Shown here in pieces: positions 16,375-24,752 of a stretch of DNA of 57,705 bases. The notes beneath the pieces were generated by a model. It was not told the origin of the DNA. It saw only the letters and a list, made by a program, of their open reading frames with translations, and searched no databases. This DNA is from Lentzea kentuckyensis. GTDB taxonomy: Bacteria > Actinomycetota > Actinomycetes > Mycobacteriales > Pseudonocardiaceae. Numbering within the stretch: position 1 is the first letter of the stretch; every line of letters begins with the position of its first letter. The stretch spans positions 1-57,705 of the forward strand of contig NZ_MUYM01000013.1 in the NCBI RefSeq assembly GCF_002150765.1, read 5' to 3'. Both the position numbers and the translations under genes were made by a program.

Positions 16375-17079
16375 ATGAAACTGGCAATCGCGGGTACCTA
16401 CTCCGTCGGCAAGACGCTGACCACCATGGCCGTCGCGCACCTGACCGGCCTGCCGCGTTCGTCGGCCAAGACGATGCGCGAGCTGCTGCCGATCTCCATC
16501 CCGGGCAAGACCCTGGAGGAGTGCACTCCGGCCGAGCTGATCATGCTGATCATGCGCCGCAACCAGGAGCGCGCCGTCAACGAGTCGCACCTGCCGCACG
16601 GTTTCGTGTCGGACGGATCCTCGTTGCACGAGTGGGCTTACGGCACCGTGCGGGTGCTCGTCGGCATCAACCCGAACCTGTCCGTCGACCTGGACACGAT
16701 CGAGCTCACCGACGAGGTGCGGTTCTACGGCCAGGTGCTGCAGCAGATGGCGGTGCCGGCCAAGCAGCACGCCAAGGCGAACTACGACTCGTTCGTGCAC
16801 CTGCCGATCGAGTTCCCGCTGGTCGCCGACGGGCACCGGCCGGTGAACGAGAAGTTCCGCTCGCTGGCCGACGAGCTGATGCTGAAGACGTTGCGCGAGC
16901 TGGAGATCCCGTACCACAGCGTCGGCGGCACGGTGGCCGAGCGGCTGCAGAAGATCCTGGACATCTACCAGATCACGCCGAAGCTGAGCATCGACGAGGC
17001 GATCGCGCGGGCCGAGGAGGAGTACGCGCTGATTGACACCACGCCGGAGGCGCAGCGGTTCGCGCCGGCACCGGCGTGA
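16375..17079 (+). CDS. P-loop NTPase/kinase-like protein A
   Basis: 234 aa. Walker A at the extreme N-terminus (AIAGTYSVGKTLTT), so it is a single small P-loop domain of the AAA_28/NadR-like nucleotide or metabolite kinase type. FVSDGSSLHEWAYGTVR is shared almost exactly with the second NTPase of the operon (FISDGSLLHEWVYATVR), with later DSFVHLPIEFPL matching DLVVHLPVEFPL; the two are paralogues. It may phosphorylate a sugar precursor, but no substrate can be read from sequence. A GGGGGAACAGG ribosome-binding site precedes the ATG; its stop overlaps the HAD gene by 4 bases. Confidence 0.75.
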   Translation: MKLAIAGTYSVGKTLTTMAVAHLTGLPRSSAKTMRELLPISIPGKTLEECTPAELIMLIMRRNQERAVNESHLPHGFVSDGSSLHEWAYGTVRVLVGINPNLSVDLDTIELTDEVRFYGQVLQQMAVPAKQHAKANYDSFVHLPIEFPLVADGHRPVNEKFRSLADELMLKTLRELEIPYHSVGGTVAERLQKILDIYQITPKLSIDEAIARAEEEYALIDTTPEAQRFAPAPA

Positions 17080-17780
17080 GCGAGCGGGTGCTCTGGACCG
17101 CCGAGGAGCGGACGTCGGGCAGGGCGGCGTTCTTCGACGTCGACGGGACGGTGACGACCCGGACCACGATGTTCCGCTTCCTCGAGTTCCTGTGCGCCCG
17201 CCGGGGCAGGCCCGAGGTGTATCGCGAGGCGCGGCAACGGTTGCGGGACATGACCGCCGCCGGCCTGCCGCGCGAGCGGACCAACCGGGCCTACTTCACG
17301 AACCTCCAGGACCTGGTCGCCGGTCACGTCGACCAGGTCGCGGCCGAGTGGTTCGCCGCGGAGCTGGCCGAGGACGGGTTGTTCCGCCCGCCGGTGCTCG
17401 ACGTGATCGCCGAGCACCGGCGGGCCGGGGACCTGGTGGTCCTCGTGTCGGGGTCGTTCCCGGCGTGCCTGCTGCCGGTGGCCAGGCACGTGGGCGCGGA
17501 CGTGGTGCTGTGCTCCATGCCGGAGATCAGCGCGGGGCGCTACACCGGCCGGGTCGGGCAGCCGATGATCGGCGCCGAGAAAGCCTTGGCGGTACAGGAG
17601 TTCGCGGCCTTGTACGGCGTCTCACTGGCCGCCAGCGCCGCCTACGGCGACCACCTGTCGGACAGCGATCTGCTGGCCGCGGTGGGACGCCCGGTGGTGG
17701 TCGGTGACGATCAGGCACTGGTGTCGCACGCGCGGGAGCACGGCTGGGAGCTGTTCGAGGAGAAGGAGCGGGTGCGGTGA
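17076..17780 (+). CDS. HAD-IB family phosphatase
   Basis: 234 aa. Motif I FFDVDGTVTT, motif II LVSGSFPACLLP, Lys in GAEKALAVQEF, and motif IV AYGDHLSDSDLL are all intact, as in SerB/CicA-like HAD-IB enzymes. The insert between motifs I and II forms the small helical cap. GTG 17076 overlaps the preceding stop. By analogy with gamma-butyrolactone pathways, where a phosphorylated butenolide is dephosphorylated, it would remove the phosphate of the AvrD condensation product (inference). Confidence 0.85.
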   Translation: MSERVLWTAEERTSGRAAFFDVDGTVTTRTTMFRFLEFLCARRGRPEVYREARQRLRDMTAAGLPRERTNRAYFTNLQDLVAGHVDQVAAEWFAAELAEDGLFRPPVLDVIAEHRRAGDLVVLVSGSFPACLLPVARHVGADVVLCSMPEISAGRYTGRVGQPMIGAEKALAVQEFAALYGVSLAASAAYGDHLSDSDLLAAVGRPVVVGDDQALVSHAREHGWELFEEKERVR

Positions 17781-18376
17781 AGGTCGCTGTGGTGGGGGCC
17801 TACGGCAACGGCAAGACCACCGTGGTGTCGAGGCTCGCCGGGCTCACCAGGTTGCCGATGGCGCACGGGACGCCGATGCGCAACCCGGCGGGCGGGGCGC
17901 CGAAGTCGTTGGAGGACACCGAACCGGCCGAGCTGATCCAGCTCGTGGTCCGGCGGTACGCCGAGCGGGTACAGGCGGAGACCGCGGCCACGCGAGGGTT
18001 CATCTCCGACGGATCCCTGTTGCACGAATGGGTTTACGCCACCGTGCGGCTCGCGGTGGGGATGCATCCACCGGCCGGTGCGGCGCTGGAGCCGGGCGGT
18101 GACGACCCGTACGCGAAGGTGGTCGCCGCGCTCGGGCCGGAGATCGCCCGGCGGGCCGCGCAGGCCTACGACCTCGTCGTGCACCTGCCGGTGGAGTTCC
18201 CGTTGCACGACGAGGTAAAGCCGATCAGCGAACGGTTCCGCGTGCTCTCGGACGAGCTGTTGCTGGCCACGTTCGCCGCCGAGTCCGTGCCGGTGCACAC
18301 GATCACCGGGACGGTCGACGCGCGCCTGGCCGCGTTCGCGGAGCTGTGCAGGACAAGCGTTGGAGGGGGAACGTGA
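17777..18376 (+). CDS. P-loop NTPase/kinase-like protein B
   Basis: 199 aa; Walker A VVGAYGNGKTTVVS near residue 6-19. Paralogue of the NTPase two genes upstream but shorter: it lacks the acidic C-terminal extension of that protein. GTG 17777 overlaps the HAD stop by 4 bases, so HAD and both NTPases are translationally coupled. The pair may act as a heterodimer or carry out two successive phosphorylations; neither is proven. Confidence 0.75.
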   Translation: MKVAVVGAYGNGKTTVVSRLAGLTRLPMAHGTPMRNPAGGAPKSLEDTEPAELIQLVVRRYAERVQAETAATRGFISDGSLLHEWVYATVRLAVGMHPPAGAALEPGGDDPYAKVVAALGPEIARRAAQAYDLVVHLPVEFPLHDEVKPISERFRVLSDELLLATFAAESVPVHTITGTVDARLAAFAELCRTSVGGGT

Positions 18377-19311
18377 TGCGTGCGGTCGTGGTGGAGAACT
18401 TCGGGGGACCGGAAGCGCTCGAGGTCCGCGAGTTGCCGGTGCCGGAGCCCGGTCCTGGCCAGGTGCGGATTCGCGTCGCGGCGGCCGCGGTGAATCCGAC
18501 GGACCTGTTGCTGCGCTCCGGTGCGCTGGCCGACTACGTGCGGCACCTGCGTCCGCCGCACGTGCCGGGCATGGACGCGGCCGGCACGATCGACGCGGTG
18601 GGCGAGGGCGTCACCTTGCCGGTGGGCACGCCGGTGATGGCGTTCGCCAACCCGTTCACCGCCACCGGTGGCGCCCAGGCCGAGTTCGTCGTGGTGCCAC
18701 AGAGGCAGGTGGCGGAACTGCCCGCCTCGGTCGACCTGGTGGACGCCGCGGGCCTGCCGATGAACGCGTTGACCGCGGACATGGCGCTGCGCATGCTGGA
18801 CCTGCCGGAGGGAGCGACCATCGGCGTGACCGGCGGTGCGGGCGCGCTGGGCGGGTACGCCGTCCAGTTGGCGAAACACCGCGGGCTCTGGGTGATCGCC
18901 GAGGCGGCACCGTCCGATGTGGAGCTTCTGCTGGAGCTCGGCGCGGACGAGGTGGTGCCGCGCTCGGCCAGTCTCGCGACGCAGTACCGCTCGGTCGTGC
19001 CGGCCGGGGTGGACGCCCTGATCGACGCCGCGGTGATCGGCGAGCCGATGCTCGCGGCGGTGCGCACCGGCGGCCAGGTCGTCAAATGCCGCCCGTACGA
19101 CCTGCCGTCCGAGCGCGACATCACGGTGCACCAGGTGTACGTGATCGAGCACCCGGACATGGCCGGCGCGATGCGGGAGCTCAGCGGGTTGGCGGACAAG
19201 GGAGTGCTGACCCTGCGCACGGCGGACAGGCTGGCCCCGCACGAGGCGGGCCTGGCCCACCAGCGCTTGGAGGACGGGGGAGTCCGGGGCCGTCAGCTGA
19301 TCGTTTTCTGA
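18376..19311 (+). CDS. MDR-family NAD(P)-dependent oxidoreductase (quinone oxidoreductase-like)
   Basis: 311 aa. N-terminal GroES-like domain (MRAVVVENFGGPEALEVREL) and a Rossmann nucleotide fold with GVTGGAGALGGYAVQLAK (about 150-168). Zinc-ligand cysteines are absent, so it belongs to the QOR/enoyl-reductase branch. ATG 18376 has GGAGGGGG (18363-18370) upstream; the GTG three bases earlier is too close. In gamma-butyrolactone synthesis a reductase saturates the butenolide ring, and this enzyme may play that part here (inference). Its end overlaps the convergent SARP gene by 19 bp. Confidence 0.87.
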   Translation: MRAVVVENFGGPEALEVRELPVPEPGPGQVRIRVAAAAVNPTDLLLRSGALADYVRHLRPPHVPGMDAAGTIDAVGEGVTLPVGTPVMAFANPFTATGGAQAEFVVVPQRQVAELPASVDLVDAAGLPMNALTADMALRMLDLPEGATIGVTGGAGALGGYAVQLAKHRGLWVIAEAAPSDVELLLELGADEVVPRSASLATQYRSVVPAGVDALIDAAVIGEPMLAAVRTGGQVVKCRPYDLPSERDITVHQVYVIEHPDMAGAMRELSGLADKGVLTLRTADRLAPHEAGLAHQRLEDGGVRGRQLIVF

Positions 19312-22091
19312 CCTGTGGGGACGCCGCCGACGAGGACGCGGAGCCTTGCCCGCAGGTCGGCGGCGTCGGGGTGGTGGAGCGCTTCGAGAATGCCGACCGC
19401 CCGCCGCAGTGCGTCGCCCGCGGCCGCGGGATCGTGTTCCGTCTCGTAGACGTCGGCCAACCGGCCGAGGGTGGCTGCTTCCTCGAACTGGTCCCCGAGC
19501 TTGCGGTACAGGTCGAGAGCGTGGCCGTAGCCCTCCACGGCCTGGGACCGGTGGCCCATGTGGTGGTGCACGTAGCCCAGGCTGTCCCAGGTGACGGCTT
19601 CCGCCGTCCAGTCGCCGAGTTCGCGGTGCAGGTCGAGCGCCTCCTCGCACAGGTGCAGGGCGCGCTGGTGATGGCCGAGCCGGCAGTGGTACCAGCCGAT
19701 CTGGTTCAGCGCGGCGGCTTCACCGGCTCGGTCACCACACGAACGAGAGAGCGCCAACGCCTGCTCGCCATGCTCAAGTGCTTCCTCGAAGCGCCCTCGT
19801 GTGTCGGACAGGAGCGCGAGACCGCGGAACACGCCGGCCTGCGCGACGGGATCCGGGTCCAGCTGGAGCGCCGCGTTCAGGTGCGACTGCGACTCCTCGA
19901 AGGACCGCAACAGGATCAGCGCGTGCCCGAGACCGCGGTGCGCGCTCGCCAGGGCGCGCTGATCGCGGAGCCGGCGGCCCGCCGCGAGCGCGACGTGCCC
20001 GATCTCCGTCCAGTCGTGCCACCGCCCCCTGCGATCGAGGTGGTCGGCCATGGTCCACGCCAGCTGCCACACCTGCTCGTCGAACCCCGTGTCGACGGCG
20101 AGCCGCAGCACCGCGAACAGCACCGCGGTTTCGGCCTCGAACCAGCGCCACGCCTCGGCGTAGCCGCCGAGCAGTTCGGGGGCGGCTCCGAGCGCGGGTC
20201 CCCGCAACTTGATCGGGGTCCGCATCGGCCGGAGGCTCAACGCGGCGCGCCAGGCGGTGTGCAGGTAGTGGTCCATCAAGCGGCGCAACGCTTCCGTCCG
20301 GACAGTTTCGTCGTCCTCGGCGTGCGACTGTTCGGCGGCGTAGGCCCGGACGAGGTCGTGCAGGGCGAATCGGCCGGGTTGCCGCTCCTCGACGAGATGC
20401 ACTCCCAGCAGCTCGTCGACTGCCTGTGCCGCGGTGCCGAGAGCCACCCCGGCCAGGCTCGCGGCCGCCGGCGTGGTGAAGTCCGGACCGGGATGAGCGC
20501 TCAGCAGCCGGAACATCCGTGCCGCCGCCGGCCGCAGATGCTGGTACGACCATGAGATCGCCGCACGGACGTTGGTCTCCTGATCAGCTCCCTCGAAGGC
20601 GTCGAGCCCCGCGCGTTCGGCGGTCAGCTCCTCGGCCAGGGCGCGCAGGGGAAAGGCCGGGGTGAGCGCAGCCCGCGCGGCGAGCACGGCCAGTGCGAGC
20701 GGCAGCGATCCCGATCGTGCGATGAGCTCGTCGACCACGCCGGGTTCGGCGTCGACGCGGTCGCGTCCGAGATGACGGCTGAGCAGTTCGCGGGCGTCCT
20801 GCCCGGGGAGAGGCCGCACGGTCACCGTGTGCGCGCCTTCCGCCACCACCAGGCCGGACAACCGGGTCCTGCTGGTGACGAGCACCGTGGAATTGCCCGG
20901 CCCCGGCAACAACGACCGGACCTGTCCGGCGTCCCGCGCGTTGTCCAGCACGATGAGCATTCGCCGCTCACCGACGAAACCGCGGTACATCGCGATCTGC
21001 GTGTCGAGGTCGCTGGGTATTCGACGGGGCGATATCCCGAGTGCGAAGAGGAAACCCCTCAACGCGCCCGACGGCGGTACCGCGGTTCCGGTGCGGTCGA
21101 ATCCGCGGAGGTTCACGTAGAGCTGGCCGTCGGGAAACTCGTCCTGAACGCGTTGGGCCCAGTGCACCGCGAGCGTCGTCTTCCCGACCCCGGCCGGACC
21201 GCTGATGGCGACGACAACGGCCTGTCCCGGTTGTGTGCGCTGGAAACGCAATGCGTCGTCCAGTGCGACCAGTTCACTTTCGCGTCCCACGAAGTGCGCC
21301 GTGTGCGCGGGCAGTTGCCTCGGCACCGGCGTCGTTTCGGCGGCGGGAGTGCCGGGTACGTCGATTCGCTCGTCCGGCCCGCGCTCGTGAATCTCCCGCA
21401 ACCGCGGACTCGGATCGACACCGAGTTCCTCCGCGAGACGACGCTGGATCCGCCGGTAGTGCTGATCGGCGTCCGCTGACCGTCCACAGCGGCGCAACGC
21501 GACCATCACCTGGCCGGTCAGGCGCTCGTCCAGCGGATGAGCGCCTGATTCAGCCAGCATTTCCGGCAACAGGTCACGGTGGTGACCAAGCCTCAGTTCG
21601 ACGTCGTTGCGGTCCAGCATCGCGGCGAATCGCTCGGCTTCCAGCGACGCGCGCACGCTTTCGATCCACGCTGTCGACAGTGTGCCGAACGGTTTTCCCC
21701 GCCACAGCGAAAAAGCCCGTCCGAACAGCTCCGCCGCCGGTTCGTCCCGCGCCGTTCGTGCTTCCGCGAGCAAACGGCGAAAGCGATGGAGGTCGACCAT
21801 CCCTCCATCGCCGGTGAGCACGTAGCCCACGCCCTCGCGGTCGATCGTGATTCCTCCCGCTGCCCCGAGTTTTCGGCGCAGGCGGGTGAGATGGCCGTGG
21901 AGCACGCCACGACTGCCCTTCGGCTGATTCTCACCCCAAACACGGCTCAGCAACTCGTCGACGGAGACAGCTGTGCCGATGTCGTGGACCAGCGCCGCGA
22001 GAACGCAGAGCTGGCGCGCATGCCCCATCGAGACGCTTTCACCGTCGACCCTGACACCGATGTCGCCGAGCACCTGGAATTCAACGGCCAT
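19293..22091 (-). CDS. AfsR/SARP-family regulator with NB-ARC and TPR
   Basis: 932 aa. Trans_reg_C winged helix (FQVLGDIGVRVDGESVSMGH onward, about 5-90), BTAD (about 95-240, ending LGVDPSPRLREIH), NB-ARC (VGRESELVALDDAL; Walker A SGPAGVGKTTLAVHWAQ about 295-310; MLIVLDNARDAGQVRSLLPG; VLVTSRTRLSGL), then a TPR array to the end. All domains are intact, in contrast to the left-hand SARP. Convergent with the AvrD operon, overlapping its last gene by 19 bp, and forms the right border of the locus. Likely pathway activator; ATG 22091 begins MAVEFQVLG as usual. Confidence 0.9.
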   Translation of the reverse strand: MAVEFQVLGDIGVRVDGESVSMGHARQLCVLAALVHDIGTAVSVDELLSRVWGENQPKGSRGVLHGHLTRLRRKLGAAGGITIDREGVGYVLTGDGGMVDLHRFRRLLAEARTARDEPAAELFGRAFSLWRGKPFGTLSTAWIESVRASLEAERFAAMLDRNDVELRLGHHRDLLPEMLAESGAHPLDERLTGQVMVALRRCGRSADADQHYRRIQRRLAEELGVDPSPRLREIHERGPDERIDVPGTPAAETTPVPRQLPAHTAHFVGRESELVALDDALRFQRTQPGQAVVVAISGPAGVGKTTLAVHWAQRVQDEFPDGQLYVNLRGFDRTGTAVPPSGALRGFLFALGISPRRIPSDLDTQIAMYRGFVGERRMLIVLDNARDAGQVRSLLPGPGNSTVLVTSRTRLSGLVVAEGAHTVTVRPLPGQDARELLSRHLGRDRVDAEPGVVDELIARSGSLPLALAVLAARAALTPAFPLRALAEELTAERAGLDAFEGADQETNVRAAISWSYQHLRPAAARMFRLLSAHPGPDFTTPAAASLAGVALGTAAQAVDELLGVHLVEERQPGRFALHDLVRAYAAEQSHAEDDETVRTEALRRLMDHYLHTAWRAALSLRPMRTPIKLRGPALGAAPELLGGYAEAWRWFEAETAVLFAVLRLAVDTGFDEQVWQLAWTMADHLDRRGRWHDWTEIGHVALAAGRRLRDQRALASAHRGLGHALILLRSFEESQSHLNAALQLDPDPVAQAGVFRGLALLSDTRGRFEEALEHGEQALALSRSCGDRAGEAAALNQIGWYHCRLGHHQRALHLCEEALDLHRELGDWTAEAVTWDSLGYVHHHMGHRSQAVEGYGHALDLYRKLGDQFEEAATLGRLADVYETEHDPAAAGDALRRAVGILEALHHPDAADLRARLRVLVGGVPTGQKTIS

Positions 22092-22171
22092 ACCACCGTA
22101 CTAGCGCTCACCATCAACCGATTCAAGCAATTCCGGCGAATTACGCACATTCGGCGGTGAACCGGCTCGGG

Positions 22172-23836
22172 TCAGCTCAGCGTGCGGGCCAGAGCGCGGC
22201 CCGCGGTGAGCCCGGAGAAGATGCAGCCGCCCAGGAACGTTCCTTCGAGCGCGTTGTAGCCGTGCACACCGCCCCCGCCGAATCCGGCGACCTCTCCCGC
22301 GGCGTACAGGCCGGGGAACGGCGTGCCGTCGGCGTGCAGCGCCTGGGAGTCGAGGTTGGTCTGGATTCCGCCCAGCGTCTTGCGGGTGAGGATGTTCAGC
22401 CGCACGGCGATCAGCGGACCGTGCGCGGGGTCCAGGAGCCGATGGGGCTTCGTGGTGCGCACGAGGCGGTCGCCCCAGCTGCGGCGGGCGTTGGCGATGG
22501 CCATGAGCTGGAGGTCCTTGGAGAACCCGTTGGTCACCTCGCGGTCGCGGGCGACGATCTGCCGCTCGATCCCCGCGGCGTCGAGCTGCGGGCCGCGGGC
22601 GATCTTGTTCATGCCGGCGACGAGCTCGTCGACGGTGCGGGCGACGACGAAGTCGACACCGTGGTTCTTGAACGCCTCGATCGGGGCGGGAGCACCCTTG
22701 CCACCGCGGCTCGCCAGCACCTTGCGGATGTCCTTGCCGGTGATGTCGGGGTTCTGCTCGGATCCCGACAGCACGAACTCGCGGTTGATGATCGTCTGGT
22801 TGAGGACGAACCAGGAGTAGTCGTAGCCGGTCGAGAGGATGGCCTTCATCGAGGTGTTGGTGTCGAAGCCGGGGAAGTTCGGCGCGGGCAAGCGCTTGCC
22901 GTCGGCGTCGAACCACATCGAGGAGGGGCCGGGGATGATCCTGATCGCGTGGTTCGGCCAGATCGGGTCCCAGTTGTGCAGGCCCTCGGTGTAGTGCCAC
23001 ATGCGGTCGCGGTTGACCAGGGTGGCGCCCGCCGTCTCGCTGATCGCGAGCATCCGCCCGTCGACGTGCGCCGGCACCCCGGCGATCATCGTCTCCGGGC
23101 ACGGGCCGAGGCGGTCGACCGGCCAGTTGGCGCGGATGAGGTCGTGGTTGTGGCCGATCCCGCCCGACGTGACGATCACGGCCTTGGCCCGCGACTCGAA
23201 GCTGTCCACGGCGACGCGCGACGACGCCTTGCCGCGGTCCAGATCGGACGGTTCGAGCACGGTGCCCCGCACCCCCACCACGGCGTCGTTCTCGACGATC
23301 AGCTCGTCGACCCGGTGGCGGAAGGCGAACCGGACCAGGCCGCGGCGTTCGGCGTCGAGCACCGGCTCGGCGAACACCCGCACCACCTCCGGGCCCGTGC
23401 CCCAGGTCAGGTGGAAGCGGGGCACCGAGTTGCCGTGACCGTCCGCGACCCCGCCGCCGCGCTCGGCCCAGCCGACCAGGGGGGTGAACCGCAGGCCGAG
23501 GTCGTGCAGGTACTGCCGCTTGCGCGTGGCGGCGAACCGGACGTAGGCCTGCGCCCACTGCCGGGCCCAGTGGTCCTCGTCGTCGCGGTCGAACCCGGCG
23601 GAGCCCATCCAGTCCTGCAGCGCCAGGTCGTAGGAGTCCTTGATGCCGTTGCGGCGCTGTTCGGGGCTGTCGACGAGGAAGAGGCCGCCGAGCGACCAGA
23701 ACGCCTGACCGCCCAGGTTGGCGCGGTTCTCCTGGTCGACCACCAGCACCCGGCGTCCTGCCCTGGTGAGTTCGTAGGTCGCCACGAGGCCGGCAAGCCC
23801 GGCTCCGACCACGATCACGTCTGCTTCGTCGCTCAT
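22172..23836 (-). CDS. FAD-binding dehydrogenase (flavocytochrome c/KsdD-like)
   Basis: 554 aa. Dinucleotide fold at the N-terminus (VIVVGAGLAGLVATYELTRAG; then NLGGQAFWSLGG) and the C-terminal FAD half GLYAAGEVAGFGGGGVHGYN, as in fumarate-reductase/3-ketosteroid-dehydrogenase-type flavoproteins, subgroup 'putative FAD-binding dehydrogenase'. Electron acceptor and substrate are unknown. ATG 23836 overlaps the stop of the upstream tetR by 4 bp, so it forms a two-gene operon under that repressor. Confidence 0.85.
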   Translation of the reverse strand: MSDEADVIVVGAGLAGLVATYELTRAGRRVLVVDQENRANLGGQAFWSLGGLFLVDSPEQRRNGIKDSYDLALQDWMGSAGFDRDDEDHWARQWAQAYVRFAATRKRQYLHDLGLRFTPLVGWAERGGGVADGHGNSVPRFHLTWGTGPEVVRVFAEPVLDAERRGLVRFAFRHRVDELIVENDAVVGVRGTVLEPSDLDRGKASSRVAVDSFESRAKAVIVTSGGIGHNHDLIRANWPVDRLGPCPETMIAGVPAHVDGRMLAISETAGATLVNRDRMWHYTEGLHNWDPIWPNHAIRIIPGPSSMWFDADGKRLPAPNFPGFDTNTSMKAILSTGYDYSWFVLNQTIINREFVLSGSEQNPDITGKDIRKVLASRGGKGAPAPIEAFKNHGVDFVVARTVDELVAGMNKIARGPQLDAAGIERQIVARDREVTNGFSKDLQLMAIANARRSWGDRLVRTTKPHRLLDPAHGPLIAVRLNILTRKTLGGIQTNLDSQALHADGTPFPGLYAAGEVAGFGGGGVHGYNALEGTFLGGCIFSGLTAGRALARTLS

Positions 23837-24471
23837 GACTGCCTGCTTTCGATGCTGTACGCGGTGATGACGTGGGCGAACAGAGCGGCACGGCGCTGCT
23901 GCACGGTGACGTTGCCCGGTTCGCTGAAACATTGCAGGGCGGTGCCGTCGTGCACCGCGACCAGTGCCTGGCCGAGCGCGCCGGGATCCGGCACCGTGCG
24001 CCCGATGTCGGCCAGTGCCGCCAGCAGGAACGGTCGCGCGGACGCCGCGATGGCCTGCTCGCGCTCGACGATCACCCGCCGCAGCTGTGGATTGCGCAGC
24101 GCGTGGGCGGTGAACTCGGCGCTCACGCGGTACCAGTCCTCGTCCATCGGCACCGCCCGCAGCAGGTGCGCGACGACGCCCTCGACGTCCTTGACCGCGG
24201 CCTGCTCGAAGTCTTCGAACGCCTCGCGCGTGCGGGCGATCAGTTCGGTCGACCGGTGCTCCCAGACGGCGAGGAACAGCTCGTCCAGGGTCTCGAAGTT
24301 CGAGTAGAACGCGCCGCGCGAGTAGCCGGCGCGCGTGCACACCTGGTCGACGGTGGAGCGGCCGAAACCTTCCTCGGCGAACACTTCCAGTGCTGCCTGC
24401 AGTAATCGCTGCCGCGTCTCGGCCCGTCGCCTGGTCACCCGCCGTGCGGGTTCGGGTGCCGCGTCCGCCAT
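23833..24471 (-). CDS. TetR-family repressor
   Basis: 212 aa. N-terminal HTH: TRQRLLQAALEVFAEEGF followed by STVDQVCTRAGYSRGAFYSNF. ATG 24471 has GGAGGTGGGA directly upstream; the frame is open to 24555 without a better start. The gene is immediately downstream of two matching palindromes (24488-24520) that are probably its operators, so autoregulation and control of the coupled flavoprotein gene are expected. The inducer is unknown. Confidence 0.9.
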   Translation of the reverse strand: MADAAPEPARRVTRRRAETRQRLLQAALEVFAEEGFGRSTVDQVCTRAGYSRGAFYSNFETLDELFLAVWEHRSTELIARTREAFEDFEQAAVKDVEGVVAHLLRAVPMDEDWYRVSAEFTAHALRNPQLRRVIVEREQAIAASARPFLLAALADIGRTVPDPGALGQALVAVHDGTALQCFSEPGNVTVQQRRAALFAHVITAYSIESRQS

Positions 24472-24487
24472 CGTCCCACCTCCGTTC

Positions 24488-24520
24488 GATACATCAATGT
24501 ATCCGATACGTTGGTGTATC
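24488..24520. promoter_or_regulatory. Twin TetR operators
   Basis: GATACATCAATGTATC (24488-24503; 7-bp perfect arms) and GATACGTTGGTGTATC (24505-24520; 5-bp arms) share GATAC...GTATC half-sites and are spaced 17 bp apart, 17 bp upstream of the TetR start. The layout suits cooperative binding by two TetR dimers. Confidence 0.7.
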
Positions 24521-24571
24521 CAAAGAGGTCGGACGGCGAAAGTGTCCGATCGCACGGTGTCGCTGGTCCCC

Positions 24572-24626
24572 GTCGATGAAGGGACCCTTCATCGACCTGA
24601 GGTGGATGAAGGGTCCCTTCATCCAC
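24572..24626. repeat. Two tandem 25-bp perfect palindromes
   Basis: Copy 1 (24572-24596) has arms GTCGATGAAGGG/CCCTTCATCGAC around A; copy 2 (24602-24626) has arms GTGGATGAAGGG/CCCTTCATCCAC around T. Period 30 bp; the arms differ at one position, changed on both sides so symmetry is kept. REP-like intergenic element or a double protein site, between the divergent tetR and NACHT genes. Confidence 0.8.
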
Positions 24627-24752
24627 AACCGGGAGCACAACTAAGCCGCGGCACGCCACTAGGCCGGGCGGGTGAATTCCGGCTGTGCGGGCCGGTAGGA
24701 CTGAAACGCTCGATTCCGCTGCCGCGAACCCGATCCAGGGGAGGTGCTCCAG

